A stretch of DNA of 9,367 bases from an uncultured Duncaniella sp. (GTDB taxonomy: Bacteria; Bacteroidota; Bacteroidia; Bacteroidales; Muribaculaceae). Both the position numbers and the translations under genes were made by a program. Location: the NCBI GenBank assembly GCA_910577335.1, contig CAJTMJ010000067.1, positions 1 through 9,367 of the forward strand. The letters are read 5' to 3'. Within the stretch, counting starts at the first letter, position 1. The number at the start of each line of letters is the position of its first letter. The notes below the pieces were generated by a model. It saw only the letters and a list, made by a program, of their open reading frames with translations. It did not search any database and was not told the origin of the DNA. Below are positions 1 through 7,570 of the stretch, in pieces.

Positions 1-16
1 AGGTCTACAGGCTTGA

Positions 17-286
17 GTGAACTCGCCTCAGACACACTCAGTGAAACACTACCTATTCCTTTCTCTTCTTGCCGATTATAAAGTGTTTAAAGAGAAACGA
101 TTCCTTCGCCCATTCCTTGAAACAATGACTGAAGAAGGATACTGGTCAGAATTGACGGATGGCAATCCGTCAGTTGACACTCTCAATAGAATCAAAAAGA
201 AATTTATATCAATACATCAATATCCAGAACACGAAGTAGCCGAAGCCATGGCCTATATAGGATATGGATTAGGAATAACAGCATAA
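17..286 (+). CDS. small hypothetical protein, first visible gene of the operon
   Basis: This is an 89-residue soluble protein that I do not recognise. It has no signal peptide, membrane segment or metal motif. The N-terminal half is rich in aromatic and hydrophobic residues (KHYLFLSLLADYKVF). The rest is mixed-charge helical sequence ending in a glycine-rich, hydrophobic C-terminus (YIGYGLGITA). The reading frame has a TGA at 14-16, so the gene must start at GTG 17 or later. GTG 41 (start MKHYLFLS) and ATG 125 are alternatives. GTG 17 would overlap a possible upstream stop (TGA 18-20 in another frame) in a GTGA arrangement typical of coupled genes, which favours it. The stop lies 6 bases before the kinase start, so it is very likely co-transcribed and may be a small partner of the triad. 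Function is unknown and the start is uncertain. Confidence 0.55.
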   Translation: MNSPQTHSVKHYLFLSLLADYKVFKEKRFLRPFLETMTEEGYWSELTDGNPSVDTLNRIKKKFISIHQYPEHEVAEAMAYIGYGLGITA

Positions 287-292
287 CCGCTT

Positions 293-1555
293 ATGACAGA
301 ACTAAAGACAGGCGATAAAATCAGTTTAACCAATGGTGGATACGTCACTATTGTTAAAGAACTGGGACGAGGTGGACAAGGAATAGTCTATCTCGTGAAA
401 CTCAATGGAGAAGAGAAAGCTCTTAAATGGTACATAAATCCTCCAGATAAGAGTTTTTACAAAAATCTCCAGAACAATGTTATACAGGGTGCGCCATCTG
501 ACGCATTTCTATGGCCCGAATACCTTACTGAACGTCAGAAAGGCAGCTATGGCTATGTCATGAAGTTGCGTCCACAAGGCTATTATGAATTTGGCAATTA
601 TCTTCTTGCAAAGAAGTCGTTCAAGTCATATTCAGCGATGTTAGCAGCTGCCATGAAGATTTGTAATGGCTTTATGCTCCTGCATCGTTTTGGTTATAGT
701 TATCAAGATTTGAACGATGGCAACTTCTTTATAAATCCTAATAACGGCGATGTCCTTATCTGCGATAATGACAATGTTATGCCTCATGGAGAAAAGTCCG
801 GTATAATGGGGAAAGCCAGATATATGGCACCTGAAATCGTTGCAGGTTCTATCCCTGACAAGTATAGCGATCGGTTTTCATTGTCAGTTATACTTTTTAT
901 GCTCTTCTATGCCAACCATCCCTTTGAGGGAGCCAAGGTCGTAGGCTGTCCGTGCATGACAGAGAGCTTTGAGAAAAAATTCTATGGTAGTGAGGCCCTT
1001 TTCATTTATGACGAAAACGACAAAAGCAATCTCCCAGTGCAGGGCATTCATCACAATGTGATTCGCCGTTGGCCTGCTTTCCCGGCAATACTTCGTGAAA
1101 CATTCCAAAGAGAGTTCAGTCAAGAGAAACTGAAGAATCCACAAGAAAGGATGTTGGAACAGAATTGGGAAAAACTTATCAACAGTCTTCGTGACAGTCT
1201 TGTTGTATGTCCACACTGCAAGGAAGAGACATTCGTTGAAAAGGATGGTAAGTGTATGAACTGTCGGAAGGATGTCGGTGTCAATGCACATCTGAAAATG
1301 GGAAACAGAGAATTGCTACTGACACCCGGGACAGATCTCTATATCGACAACGACAATATTCCTGATTGTCGGATTGAGCTTAATCCTAACGATCCCTCCA
1401 TGATGCTCATCAAGAATATATCACCCAATGCTTGGACAGCCGAAACTCCCAGTGGCAAACTGAAAATCGTTCAGCCTAACGAATGTGCTCCCGTTAAAAA
1501 CGGAATTAAGATTACATTCGACAAAACATATAATTGTGAAATAGTAACTCATTAA
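293..1555 (+). CDS. divergent Ser/Thr protein kinase of the TerY-P triad with C-terminal zinc ribbon
   Basis: A 420-residue cytosolic protein-kinase-fold enzyme, predicted to transfer phosphate from ATP to Ser/Thr on partner proteins. Visible motifs are a glycine-rich loop (LGRGGQG, 24-30), the ATP-anchoring Lys45 (ALKWY), a catalytic loop YQDLNDGN (137-144, Asp139 and Asn144) in place of HRDxxxxN, and a DND (158-160) where DFG is usual. An APE motif follows at 179-181 (YMAPE). After the kinase domain comes a four-cysteine zinc ribbon (C306, C309, C321, C324). The last 90 residues or so (about 333-420) look beta-rich and could be an FHA-like or beta-sandwich domain; that is inference. The catalytic Lys and Asp residues are kept, so activity is expected. 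The gene sits directly before a VWA protein and a PP2C phosphatase, the arrangement known as the TerY-P triad. The ATG start is 6 bases after the previous stop. Confidence 0.92.
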   Translation: MTELKTGDKISLTNGGYVTIVKELGRGGQGIVYLVKLNGEEKALKWYINPPDKSFYKNLQNNVIQGAPSDAFLWPEYLTERQKGSYGYVMKLRPQGYYEFGNYLLAKKSFKSYSAMLAAAMKICNGFMLLHRFGYSYQDLNDGNFFINPNNGDVLICDNDNVMPHGEKSGIMGKARYMAPEIVAGSIPDKYSDRFSLSVILFMLFYANHPFEGAKVVGCPCMTESFEKKFYGSEALFIYDENDKSNLPVQGIHHNVIRRWPAFPAILRETFQREFSQEKLKNPQERMLEQNWEKLINSLRDSLVVCPHCKEETFVEKDGKCMNCRKDVGVNAHLKMGNRELLLTPGTDLYIDNDNIPDCRIELNPNDPSMMLIKNISPNAWTAETPSGKLKIVQPNECAPVKNGIKITFDKTYNCEIVTH

Positions 1556-1569
1556 CAATAATATACCGC

Positions 1570-2307
1570 ATGTCATTACTTGACGACGCTGTAAGCGTAC
1601 CCCGCAGAACCATGACTCTGTTCTTCTTGATTGACACATCAGGAAGTATGTCTGGAAACAAAATTGGCGCTGTAAATGACGCCATTGTAAACGTACTGCC
1701 GATGTTGGAAGATATATCTTCTTCCAACCCGGATGCAGAAATCAAAGTAGCCGCTCTGGAGTTTTCAAACGGAACCAAGTGGCTGTACAATGAGCCTAAA
1801 TCTGTAGAGGATTTCAAGTGGATTGATGTTCAGGCTGGCGGTTTGACTTCACTCGGCGAGGCTTGCCTTGAACTCAATTCCAAGCTTTCCCGCTCCGGGT
1901 ATATGAAATCGGCGAGCGGCTCCTATGCCCCAGCAATCATCCTCCTTTCTGATGGTGGTCCTACAGATAATTTCGATGGCGGACTACAGACGATACAAGG
2001 AAATAACTGGTTCAAGAATGCAATACGTATTGCCATTGCAATAGGTGATGATGCAGACTTGGACGTACTTGCACGTTTTACGGGCAACAGCGAAGCTGTT
2101 ATCAAGGTTCAAAATATCGATGCACTGAAACAGATTATTCGTATTGTGGCAGTTACATCCTCTCAGATAGGTAGCAAGAGCAGTTCTGCTGGAGACACAT
2201 CAAAACAAGACCAAGTAATCAAGGATGTTAATCAAGCCGTTGACAATATTGACGGAGCGAGCACAGCTGCTGCACCAGATTCATCATCCTACGATGATTG
2301 GGATTAA
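1570..2307 (+). CDS. TerY-like von Willebrand factor A (VWA) domain protein
   Basis: A 245-residue cytosolic VWA protein, the adaptor of the TerY-P triad. VWA domains bind a divalent metal at a MIDAS site and use it to hold a partner protein. All MIDAS elements are visible: DTSGS (Asp22, Ser24, Ser26), Thr93 in GGLTSLGEA, and Asp128 in LLSDGGPTD. The VWA fold covers about residues 14-195. The remaining 50 or so residues are a low-complexity tail rich in Ser, Asp and Ala, ending DDWD, which could be a phosphorylation substrate of the neighbouring kinase (inference). There is no signal peptide. The ATG is 14 bases after the kinase stop; a second in-frame Met at residue 15 would remove little but is less likely. 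Family membership is secure, but the exact partner cannot be read from sequence. Confidence 0.93.
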   Translation: MSLLDDAVSVPRRTMTLFFLIDTSGSMSGNKIGAVNDAIVNVLPMLEDISSSNPDAEIKVAALEFSNGTKWLYNEPKSVEDFKWIDVQAGGLTSLGEACLELNSKLSRSGYMKSASGSYAPAIILLSDGGPTDNFDGGLQTIQGNNWFKNAIRIAIAIGDDADLDVLARFTGNSEAVIKVQNIDALKQIIRIVAVTSSQIGSKSSSAGDTSKQDQVIKDVNQAVDNIDGASTAAAPDSSSYDDWD

Positions 2308-2309
2308 AT

Positions 2310-3659
2310 ATGAAAGGATTCAATAAAACCTGCCAAGGCGCCAGTCATATCAAATCCAATAAAGTTTGCCAAGATTGTTCCTTTAGTGAATCAACTCCAG
2401 AATTATCCATTGCTCTTGTAAGTGATGGTCATGGAGGCGAGCGTTACTATAGGAGTCATATTGGTTCCGAACTTGCTTGCGAAGTGAGTTCCGACTTGAT
2501 ACGCATTTTTGTAAGACAAATGCCTTCTGATTTTTTCGTTGGTGCTCCCCTTACACAATATGGTATCAATGGAGAATGTTGTGGTCAACCTTCAAAAAAA
2601 CATATTGATGCACTTCGTCAACTTGGAAATTCAATAATAGCCAAATGGCGTGAAAAGATAGAAGCTCACGCTAAAGAAAATCCAATTTCTGCCGAAGAGA
2701 TGTCAATGGTTCCGGAAGAATACCACAGGGATTTGACAGATAAAAATAGGCTTGCCAAGGTTTATGGGTGTACCCTTATTGGGTATGTCCAAACCCCATC
2801 ATATTGGTTTGGATTTCAAATTGGAGACGGAAAATGCTTCTCATTTCATCAAGAAACAGGCCCCAAAGAACCAATCATGTGGGATGATGCTTGCTTCTTA
2901 AATAAGACAACATCATTATGTGATTCTTATGCAAGTGAAAAGATCAGGTACTCTTTTCAAGGTGATGGAGATTTTCCATTTGCTGTATTTTTAGGTTCTG
3001 ATGGTCTCGATGATTCTTTTGGAGAAGATAAAAATCTAATAAACTTTTATATACAAGTTCTTAAACTCGCATATAAAAGTGATCCGAAAAATGTTGAAAA
3101 CGTACTTTCCTCCGATTTGTCAATTCTGAGTAAACGAGGAAGCCAAGACGACATGTCTATATCTGCAATATATGATGATACTAAAGCAGATATTGCAATA
3201 AGGAATATCACAGAGTGGCAACTTAGTACGACTTTAGGAGAACTAAACCAAAACAAGGCTCGGATACACAAATTTCACAAGGAAAGAAAGTCACTTGAAG
3301 ATGTAAAGACTACCAATACAAAGGCGGCCATAGACTATGAATATGCGGTAAAAGAAATGATGGCTGCGATTGAGAATAGAAAACGTCTAATACAGCGATA
3401 TAATGATCTTGCGAAAGAATTGGATGAAAATAATCCCGTTTTATTCAATGATGACATACCTTATGAGAAAGTAATTCCTCAACCTTCGGTAACTATTACT
3501 CCGGAGGAACCGGCTACAGAACCCAAATCGTCATCTGAGAAGAAAGATAGCTCAGTTATATCTCAATATGGCAGACACCGTAGACCACGGGATAGAAGAG
3601 GCAACAAACTGAAACGTAAATTTTTTAAGAACAAAATTAAACGTAAGAATAGAAGGTAA
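2310..3659 (+). CDS. PP2C-type Ser/Thr phosphatase with coiled-coil and basic tail
   Basis: A 449-residue metal-dependent phosphatase predicted to reverse the phosphorylations made by the upstream kinase. The PP2C signatures are VSDGHGG (37-43; Asp39 and Gly40 bind metal), IGDG (171-174), GSDGLDD (229-235; Asp231) and GSQDDMSI (277-284; Asp281), so the metal-binding set looks complete. Residues from about 300 to 375 are charged and helical, probably coiled coil. A Pro/Glu-rich linker leads to a C-terminus of about 30 residues dense in Arg and Lys (KLKRKFFKNKIKRKNRR), which could bind nucleic acid, membrane lipid or the acidic next protein. I chose ATG 2310, 2 bases after the VWA stop, over an in-frame TTG at 2298 inside that gene. 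The start MKGFNKTCQGASH suits the family's N-terminus. It is the third member of the triad. The stop overlaps the next start by one base. Confidence 0.92.
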   Translation: MKGFNKTCQGASHIKSNKVCQDCSFSESTPELSIALVSDGHGGERYYRSHIGSELACEVSSDLIRIFVRQMPSDFFVGAPLTQYGINGECCGQPSKKHIDALRQLGNSIIAKWREKIEAHAKENPISAEEMSMVPEEYHRDLTDKNRLAKVYGCTLIGYVQTPSYWFGFQIGDGKCFSFHQETGPKEPIMWDDACFLNKTTSLCDSYASEKIRYSFQGDGDFPFAVFLGSDGLDDSFGEDKNLINFYIQVLKLAYKSDPKNVENVLSSDLSILSKRGSQDDMSISAIYDDTKADIAIRNITEWQLSTTLGELNQNKARIHKFHKERKSLEDVKTTNTKAAIDYEYAVKEMMAAIENRKRLIQRYNDLAKELDENNPVLFNDDIPYEKVIPQPSVTITPEEPATEPKSSSEKKDSSVISQYGRHRRPRDRRGNKLKRKFFKNKIKRKNRR

Positions 3660-3661
3660 TG
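3657..3661 (+). promoter_or_regulatory. TAATG stop-start overlap (translational coupling)
   Basis: The phosphatase stop TAA (3657-3659) shares its last A with the ATG (3659-3661) of the coiled-coil/ADP-ribosyltransferase gene. Such overlaps usually mean that ribosomes finishing one gene reinitiate on the next. Here this would tie production of the possible toxic enzyme to that of the phosphatase. The overlap is seen directly; the coupling is inferred. Confidence 0.6.
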
Positions 3662-5257
3662 GGATTTCTTAGAAAAATAGTCTCATTTTTCAAGCGGGAC
3701 ACATCTGATGCTTCAGAGCCTGAAGAGGCTCTGAAAAGTCCTGATGTGCCTATAAATCCTCCTTCCGAAGAACCGGATAAGCGACCGGAATACCCTCTTA
3801 TAGGAGATTTTGATAAGCCGACTGACATCTATAGCCCAGTTGAAGAGCCATCAACAGGCGATTCGAGTGTTGTAAATATTACGCCGAATCCTCAGAGGAA
3901 TTCTTTATTAGGGAATCAACAAAACGAGAGCGAATCTTCTCAACAACAAGAAGAATCGTATATAGATAGGATTCGTCGAGAAGAGGAGGAGCGAAAGAAA
4001 AGAGAGTGGTTGGAGTTCCTCAAAACAAAACGTGCTAAAAGGCGAAAAGAGTTAGAGGAACAACTTATACTTATTGACAAGCAATTAACTTTCATTCAAG
4101 ACCGCATTATAGCAATTAAGGATGAGAAGAAATTGATTGTTAAGAAAGATGCTCCGGATTTATCTGTAAAAGAGGAATCGTACAGTTCTAAGGCTACTAA
4201 TCTCTTTGAAAGTAAAGATGTAGCGGCTATCACTTCGATGGGAGAACTCTTTCAACTGAGAATTGAGGAGGAGCGTCGAAAAATTGAAGAGGCAGAAAAG
4301 ACTGCGCTGATTAATATAGAAGGGGCAAGAGAGGCTATTAATAACCGAAATCTTGACCGTGCAAAGGAGTGTCTTGACATTATCTCTAAACAGACTGCTT
4401 TTATTGAGAATAAGGACATTAATGCCGCTATTAAGGATGTTGTCTTTGCTATAACGGAATTGTCTAATCAATTAGAAGCAGAAAAACGCGAAAAAGAGGA
4501 ACAGCGTCGTAAGCAGGAGGCTCTTGCCGCACAACAACGGGCGGAAGCCATAGAACGCCAACGTCAAGAAGAAGAGGCACGTAAACTACGAGAGCAGGAA
4601 GAACGAAGGGAACGTGCACGAAAATATGAAGAAGAACTACGTGAAAAAGAGAAGAACCAGCAACAGGAGATCAATCGATTGAATGGTCTGTCTTCTACTC
4701 TTAAATCCGACGCGCAGGAGATAGTAAACTTTTTACACAATAATGGCATATACTATCTATATCATTTTACTGAGTCAAGTAATATTCCATTAATAAAATC
4801 ACGTAAAGGACTATACTCTTGGTCATATCTTCTGTCACATGATATGAAGATTCCAAGCCCGGGAGGAAATGATACAAGCCGTGGACTTGATAGAGACAAA
4901 GGACTTGAAGATTATGTTCGTTTGAGTCTGTGTAAATCTCATCCAATGGCATATCGTATTCATCAGGAAAGCGAAGGACGTGCCAACCTTGTACTGCTGA
5001 AAATAAAACTTGATGTGACAATGTTTGAAAGCACCCGCTTCTCCAATGTCAACGCTACTGACAAAAGAGCCAAAATCGGTTCAGACCTTGAATTTATTGA
5101 AGAAAATCTCGATTTCGAGGCCATAGCTCTTGACTGGTGTTGGGGAAGTGACCCGCGACACAAGTTAAGACAGGCAGAAGTCATGGTAAAAACTTTCATT
5201 CCTTCAAAATATATAATCAATCTGGATAACCCGGGAACAATGACATTCAGTAATTAA
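3659..5257 (+). CDS. coiled-coil protein with C-terminal DarT-like ADP-ribosyltransferase domain
   Basis: A 532-residue multidomain protein. Residues 1-13 (MGFLRKIVSFFKR) could form an amphipathic, membrane-touching helix. Residues 14-98 are Pro/Ser/Glu-rich and disordered. About 99-150 and 270-348 are Glu/Arg/Lys/Gln-rich coiled coils, with a helical stretch between them. The C-terminal domain (about 350-532) resembles DarT (DUF4433). It has YHFTESSNI (H369, T371, N375), matching the HxTxxxN NAD-binding motif of DarT, then GLYS, then DYVRLSLCKSHPMAYRI (418-434), matching the DarT 'YVpfYF..rsPM' block, and QAEVMVK with Glu507 as candidate catalytic glutamate. Known DarT enzymes ADP-ribosylate DNA bases and are controlled by a DarG macrodomain; no DarG is visible here. 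It lies between the phosphatase (1-base overlap) and the ZorA-like gene. It is the most likely effector, although the substrate (DNA, RNA or protein) is unknown. Confidence 0.8.
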   Translation: MGFLRKIVSFFKRDTSDASEPEEALKSPDVPINPPSEEPDKRPEYPLIGDFDKPTDIYSPVEEPSTGDSSVVNITPNPQRNSLLGNQQNESESSQQQEESYIDRIRREEEERKKREWLEFLKTKRAKRRKELEEQLILIDKQLTFIQDRIIAIKDEKKLIVKKDAPDLSVKEESYSSKATNLFESKDVAAITSMGELFQLRIEEERRKIEEAEKTALINIEGAREAINNRNLDRAKECLDIISKQTAFIENKDINAAIKDVVFAITELSNQLEAEKREKEEQRRKQEALAAQQRAEAIERQRQEEEARKLREQEERRERARKYEEELREKEKNQQQEINRLNGLSSTLKSDAQEIVNFLHNNGIYYLYHFTESSNIPLIKSRKGLYSWSYLLSHDMKIPSPGGNDTSRGLDRDKGLEDYVRLSLCKSHPMAYRIHQESEGRANLVLLKIKLDVTMFESTRFSNVNATDKRAKIGSDLEFIEENLDFEAIALDWCWGSDPRHKLRQAEVMVKTFIPSKYIINLDNPGTMTFSN

Positions 5258-5274
5258 AATAACAAAAACAGCAT

Positions 5275-6846
5275 ATGTTAATACTCATCATCGCAATTGT
5301 AGCAGTAATTGGAATCGTATGGCTCCAATTCAAGTGCTTCAACAGCACTAAGAAAGGGATTGAAGAGTTGAAAACCTTCTTTCCACCCATCGACAAAGTT
5401 GCATTAAAAGAATGCACGACTAACAAAGACGCAATTTCTGACCGATTTACATTGCGTCAGGTAGCTCAGAATCCTCCATCTAAAAAAGATGAGGTTGATA
5501 TGACAGATGAGGACGTAAATGTCTCGCTGATTACAACTACCGGAGGCTCAAAATCTTTCAAAGAAGTTGTATTTGAGACAAATGAGTACCTCTGCAAGAA
5601 TGTAGGCACATCAGCTGATTTAGGAGTTTTGCAGGATATTTGCGATAAAAAACTTGAGGTTAAGGAAAATGCTGTTAAGAGTACACTTAACCTACCTCTA
5701 TTCGTGGGTCTTGGTGGTACTTTCATTGGTATCATAATCGGTGTAATCGGTTTTGCATTCGACCTGAATAGTTTGTTTGATTCGACATCGTCATCACCTG
5801 AAATTGAGCAAACCATCAATGCTCCTGTAGGTAATGAAAGTGTTCCTACAATCAGTGCGGTTGAATCTCAACAGACTGAACCATCAAGCGATGAGACAAA
5901 CAGCCTTCAGTTTCTTCTCTATGGAATTGGTTGCGCCATGGCTGCATCTCTTTGTGGCTTGGTACTGATGGTTATAAATACCGCAATTAACTACCGAAAA
6001 GCAACAGCCGATCTTGACACCAAGAGGAATGAGTATTTTGACTTCCTTCGTAGAGAATTGATGCCTACTCTTGCAAACAGCATGAGTTCCAGCCTTAATT
6101 CACTGAAAAGTGTCTTAGGCCATTTTGTTGATAAGTTCGGAAAGAACCTTGATGCGTATGCTGATTCAGCAGAGCTTCTCAATGAGAATCTTGAAAAGCA
6201 ACATCTTGTGCTGACTCAGATACAAGACATGGGTATGACACGAATGGCAAATCGTGTGGCGTCTGCCTTTGTCCAACTTAATGAAGCAGCGGATGCCCTT
6301 AATACGTTCCATCAATATCAACAAGACCTGAATACGACTATTCATCAGGTACATGGCGGAGTCGCTCAAATTGACACTCTCATAGCAAAGTTTGATAACT
6401 TCATCTCAGCTCTTAGCTCAGTTGCGAATGCACAGGGCACAGCAATTGCACTTCAGCAGCAGTTTAAAGAGGCTATCGAACAGCATTTCCCCACCGGCGC
6501 AGATGGACGCGAAATGTGGCGTAAGGAGTTCGACAATCTACTTACTGACGCTCAGACTGTCAGCCGTCAGCTTAACTCCCAGTTGACCCAAAACACCAGC
6601 TATGTACAACAGTTTGTCTCGGACAATAGCAAGTTCTTCACAAGCTTTGATGAAATGCGTAGTGTATTGGCGGCATTAGTTGAATATTCAAAGGCACAGA
6701 GCGAATGTTACAAGGATCTCAAAGATGAAATTTTGAGCTTGCGTAAAGACACAAAAGATTCACAGAGAGAGACGGCGGAACTTCATAAATCGCTTCTTGA
6801 AGCGGTGAAGGCTATGACAAAGGCCGTAAAAGATTTGAAGGATTGA
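5275..6846 (+). CDS. ZorA-like MotA/TolQ/ExbB-family channel protein with long cytoplasmic tail
   Basis: A 523-residue inner-membrane protein predicted to form the pentameric ion-channel part of a ZorAB-type motor. It has three hydrophobic segments: residues 2-20 (LILIIAIVAVIGIVWL), about 140-163 and 213-240. The second carries GLGGTFIGIIIG (146-157, with Thr149) and the third GIGCAMAASLCGL (217-229, with Ser225), matching the polar-residue-bearing helices that line the channel in MotA, ExbB, TolQ and ZorA. After the last helix, about 280 residues of helical, coiled-coil sequence (240-523) match the long intracellular tail that separates ZorA from the short ExbB/TolQ proteins. The next gene encodes a MotB/ZorB-like partner one base away. 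The start ATG 5275 follows a 17-base gap, the longest in the operon. ZorA is the closest named family; strict orthology is not proven. Confidence 0.82.
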   Translation: MLILIIAIVAVIGIVWLQFKCFNSTKKGIEELKTFFPPIDKVALKECTTNKDAISDRFTLRQVAQNPPSKKDEVDMTDEDVNVSLITTTGGSKSFKEVVFETNEYLCKNVGTSADLGVLQDICDKKLEVKENAVKSTLNLPLFVGLGGTFIGIIIGVIGFAFDLNSLFDSTSSSPEIEQTINAPVGNESVPTISAVESQQTEPSSDETNSLQFLLYGIGCAMAASLCGLVLMVINTAINYRKATADLDTKRNEYFDFLRRELMPTLANSMSSSLNSLKSVLGHFVDKFGKNLDAYADSAELLNENLEKQHLVLTQIQDMGMTRMANRVASAFVQLNEAADALNTFHQYQQDLNTTIHQVHGGVAQIDTLIAKFDNFISALSSVANAQGTAIALQQQFKEAIEQHFPTGADGREMWRKEFDNLLTDAQTVSRQLNSQLTQNTSYVQQFVSDNSKFFTSFDEMRSVLAALVEYSKAQSECYKDLKDEILSLRKDTKDSQRETAELHKSLLEAVKAMTKAVKDLKD

Positions 6847-6847
6847 T

Positions 6848-7564
6848 ATGAAGAGACACGAAGATAACGGTTCCTTCTGGCTCAGTTATTCTGACCTTAT
6901 GACCAGTATGTTCTTTATCATGCTGGTTCTCTTCATTGTATGTCTTGTTAAGGTCTCAATGAGCTACAAGGAATTAGAGCGAGAAAAACAAAAAACCGAA
7001 CAAATTCTTGCTGAGACACAGGCAACCAATGAACAACTTCAGCAGATTCTTCAGTTAGACAAGCAGTTCAAAGAATTGAGTAATTCCTCAGTGCTTGGCT
7101 ATGATGAAGAGAAGAAGATGTTCTTCGCCAAGGATTTTGTAGGAGTTGAGATTTTCAATCCCAACGATGACAATATTAAACCGGAGTATCTTGATAAGGT
7201 TAGGGAGGTTGGTGAAGCTTTAAAAGTAATCCTGCACAAACTACATGAAGAGAATCCGAGGTTTAGCTACCAACTTGTAATCGAAGGAACTGCTGCAATA
7301 AAATGGGACCAAAAGGCAGCTGGGACATACAATCCTGATAATCAGGAAATGTATTGGCTTAGTTATCGTCGCGCTCTTGCTCTCTATAACAAATGGCGTT
7401 CACAAGAATTAAATTTGAGAAATTATAATACGGAGATTATCATTGCCGGAAGTGGCTTTAATGGAATAAATCGTGATAATCGTGTAGAGGACAATAACAA
7501 GCGATTCATAATCCAGATTATACCCAAGGTTTCACGACCCAATCCAGAAAGTAAAAACGAGTAA
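6848..7564 (+). CDS. ZorB-like MotB/OmpA-domain protein
   Basis: A 238-residue inner-membrane protein with an OmpA/MotB-type peptidoglycan-binding domain, the expected stator partner of the preceding channel protein. The N-terminus has FWLSYSDLMTSMFFIMLVLF (10-29), the classic MotB/ZorB start in which one aspartate (Asp16) at the head of the single membrane helix (about 16-37) carries the ion. A coiled coil rich in Glu and Gln (about 40-75) leads to the OmpA-like domain (about 100-232). That domain has VIEGTA (144-149), LSYRRA (171-176; a match to the family's LSxxRA with Arg175) and a final strand KRFIIQIIPK. In Zorya, ZorA and ZorB form a motor that senses envelope disturbance and signals to cytosolic effectors. 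The ATG lies one base after the ZorA-like stop, so the two are surely co-translated. Confidence 0.85.
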   Translation: MKRHEDNGSFWLSYSDLMTSMFFIMLVLFIVCLVKVSMSYKELEREKQKTEQILAETQATNEQLQQILQLDKQFKELSNSSVLGYDEEKKMFFAKDFVGVEIFNPNDDNIKPEYLDKVREVGEALKVILHKLHEENPRFSYQLVIEGTAAIKWDQKAAGTYNPDNQEMYWLSYRRALALYNKWRSQELNLRNYNTEIIIAGSGFNGINRDNRVEDNNKRFIIQIIPKVSRPNPESKNE

Positions 7565-7570
7565 GAATCT

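Noticed and set aside
884..1291. Minus-strand open frame of 135 codons inside the kinase gene
   Set aside because: It lies wholly opposite a well-supported kinase coding region and its translation shows no recognisable domain.
2298..2309. TTG start for the phosphatase, 12 bases before ATG 2310
   Set aside because: ATG 2310 directly follows the VWA stop and gives an N-terminus that fits the family; the TTG adds only MGLN.
3659..5257. The possibility that the coiled-coil protein is a TolA-like or purely structural protein
   Set aside because: The last 180 or so residues are not coiled coil and carry several ordered DarT-like motifs.
5466..5819. Minus-strand open frame of 117 codons inside the ZorA-like gene
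   Set aside because: It is antisense to a clear membrane protein and its Ser/Thr/Val-rich translation looks like a reading-frame shadow.
6392..6586. Plus-strand open frame of 64 codons in another frame of the ZorA-like tail
   Set aside because: It overlaps continuous coiled-coil coding sequence and has no independent support.
5275..7564. Reading the membrane pair as ExbB/ExbD or flagellar MotA/MotB
   Set aside because: The channel protein has a very long cytoplasmic tail, the partner has an OmpA-type domain, and no flagellar or TonB genes are nearby; ZorA/ZorB fits better.
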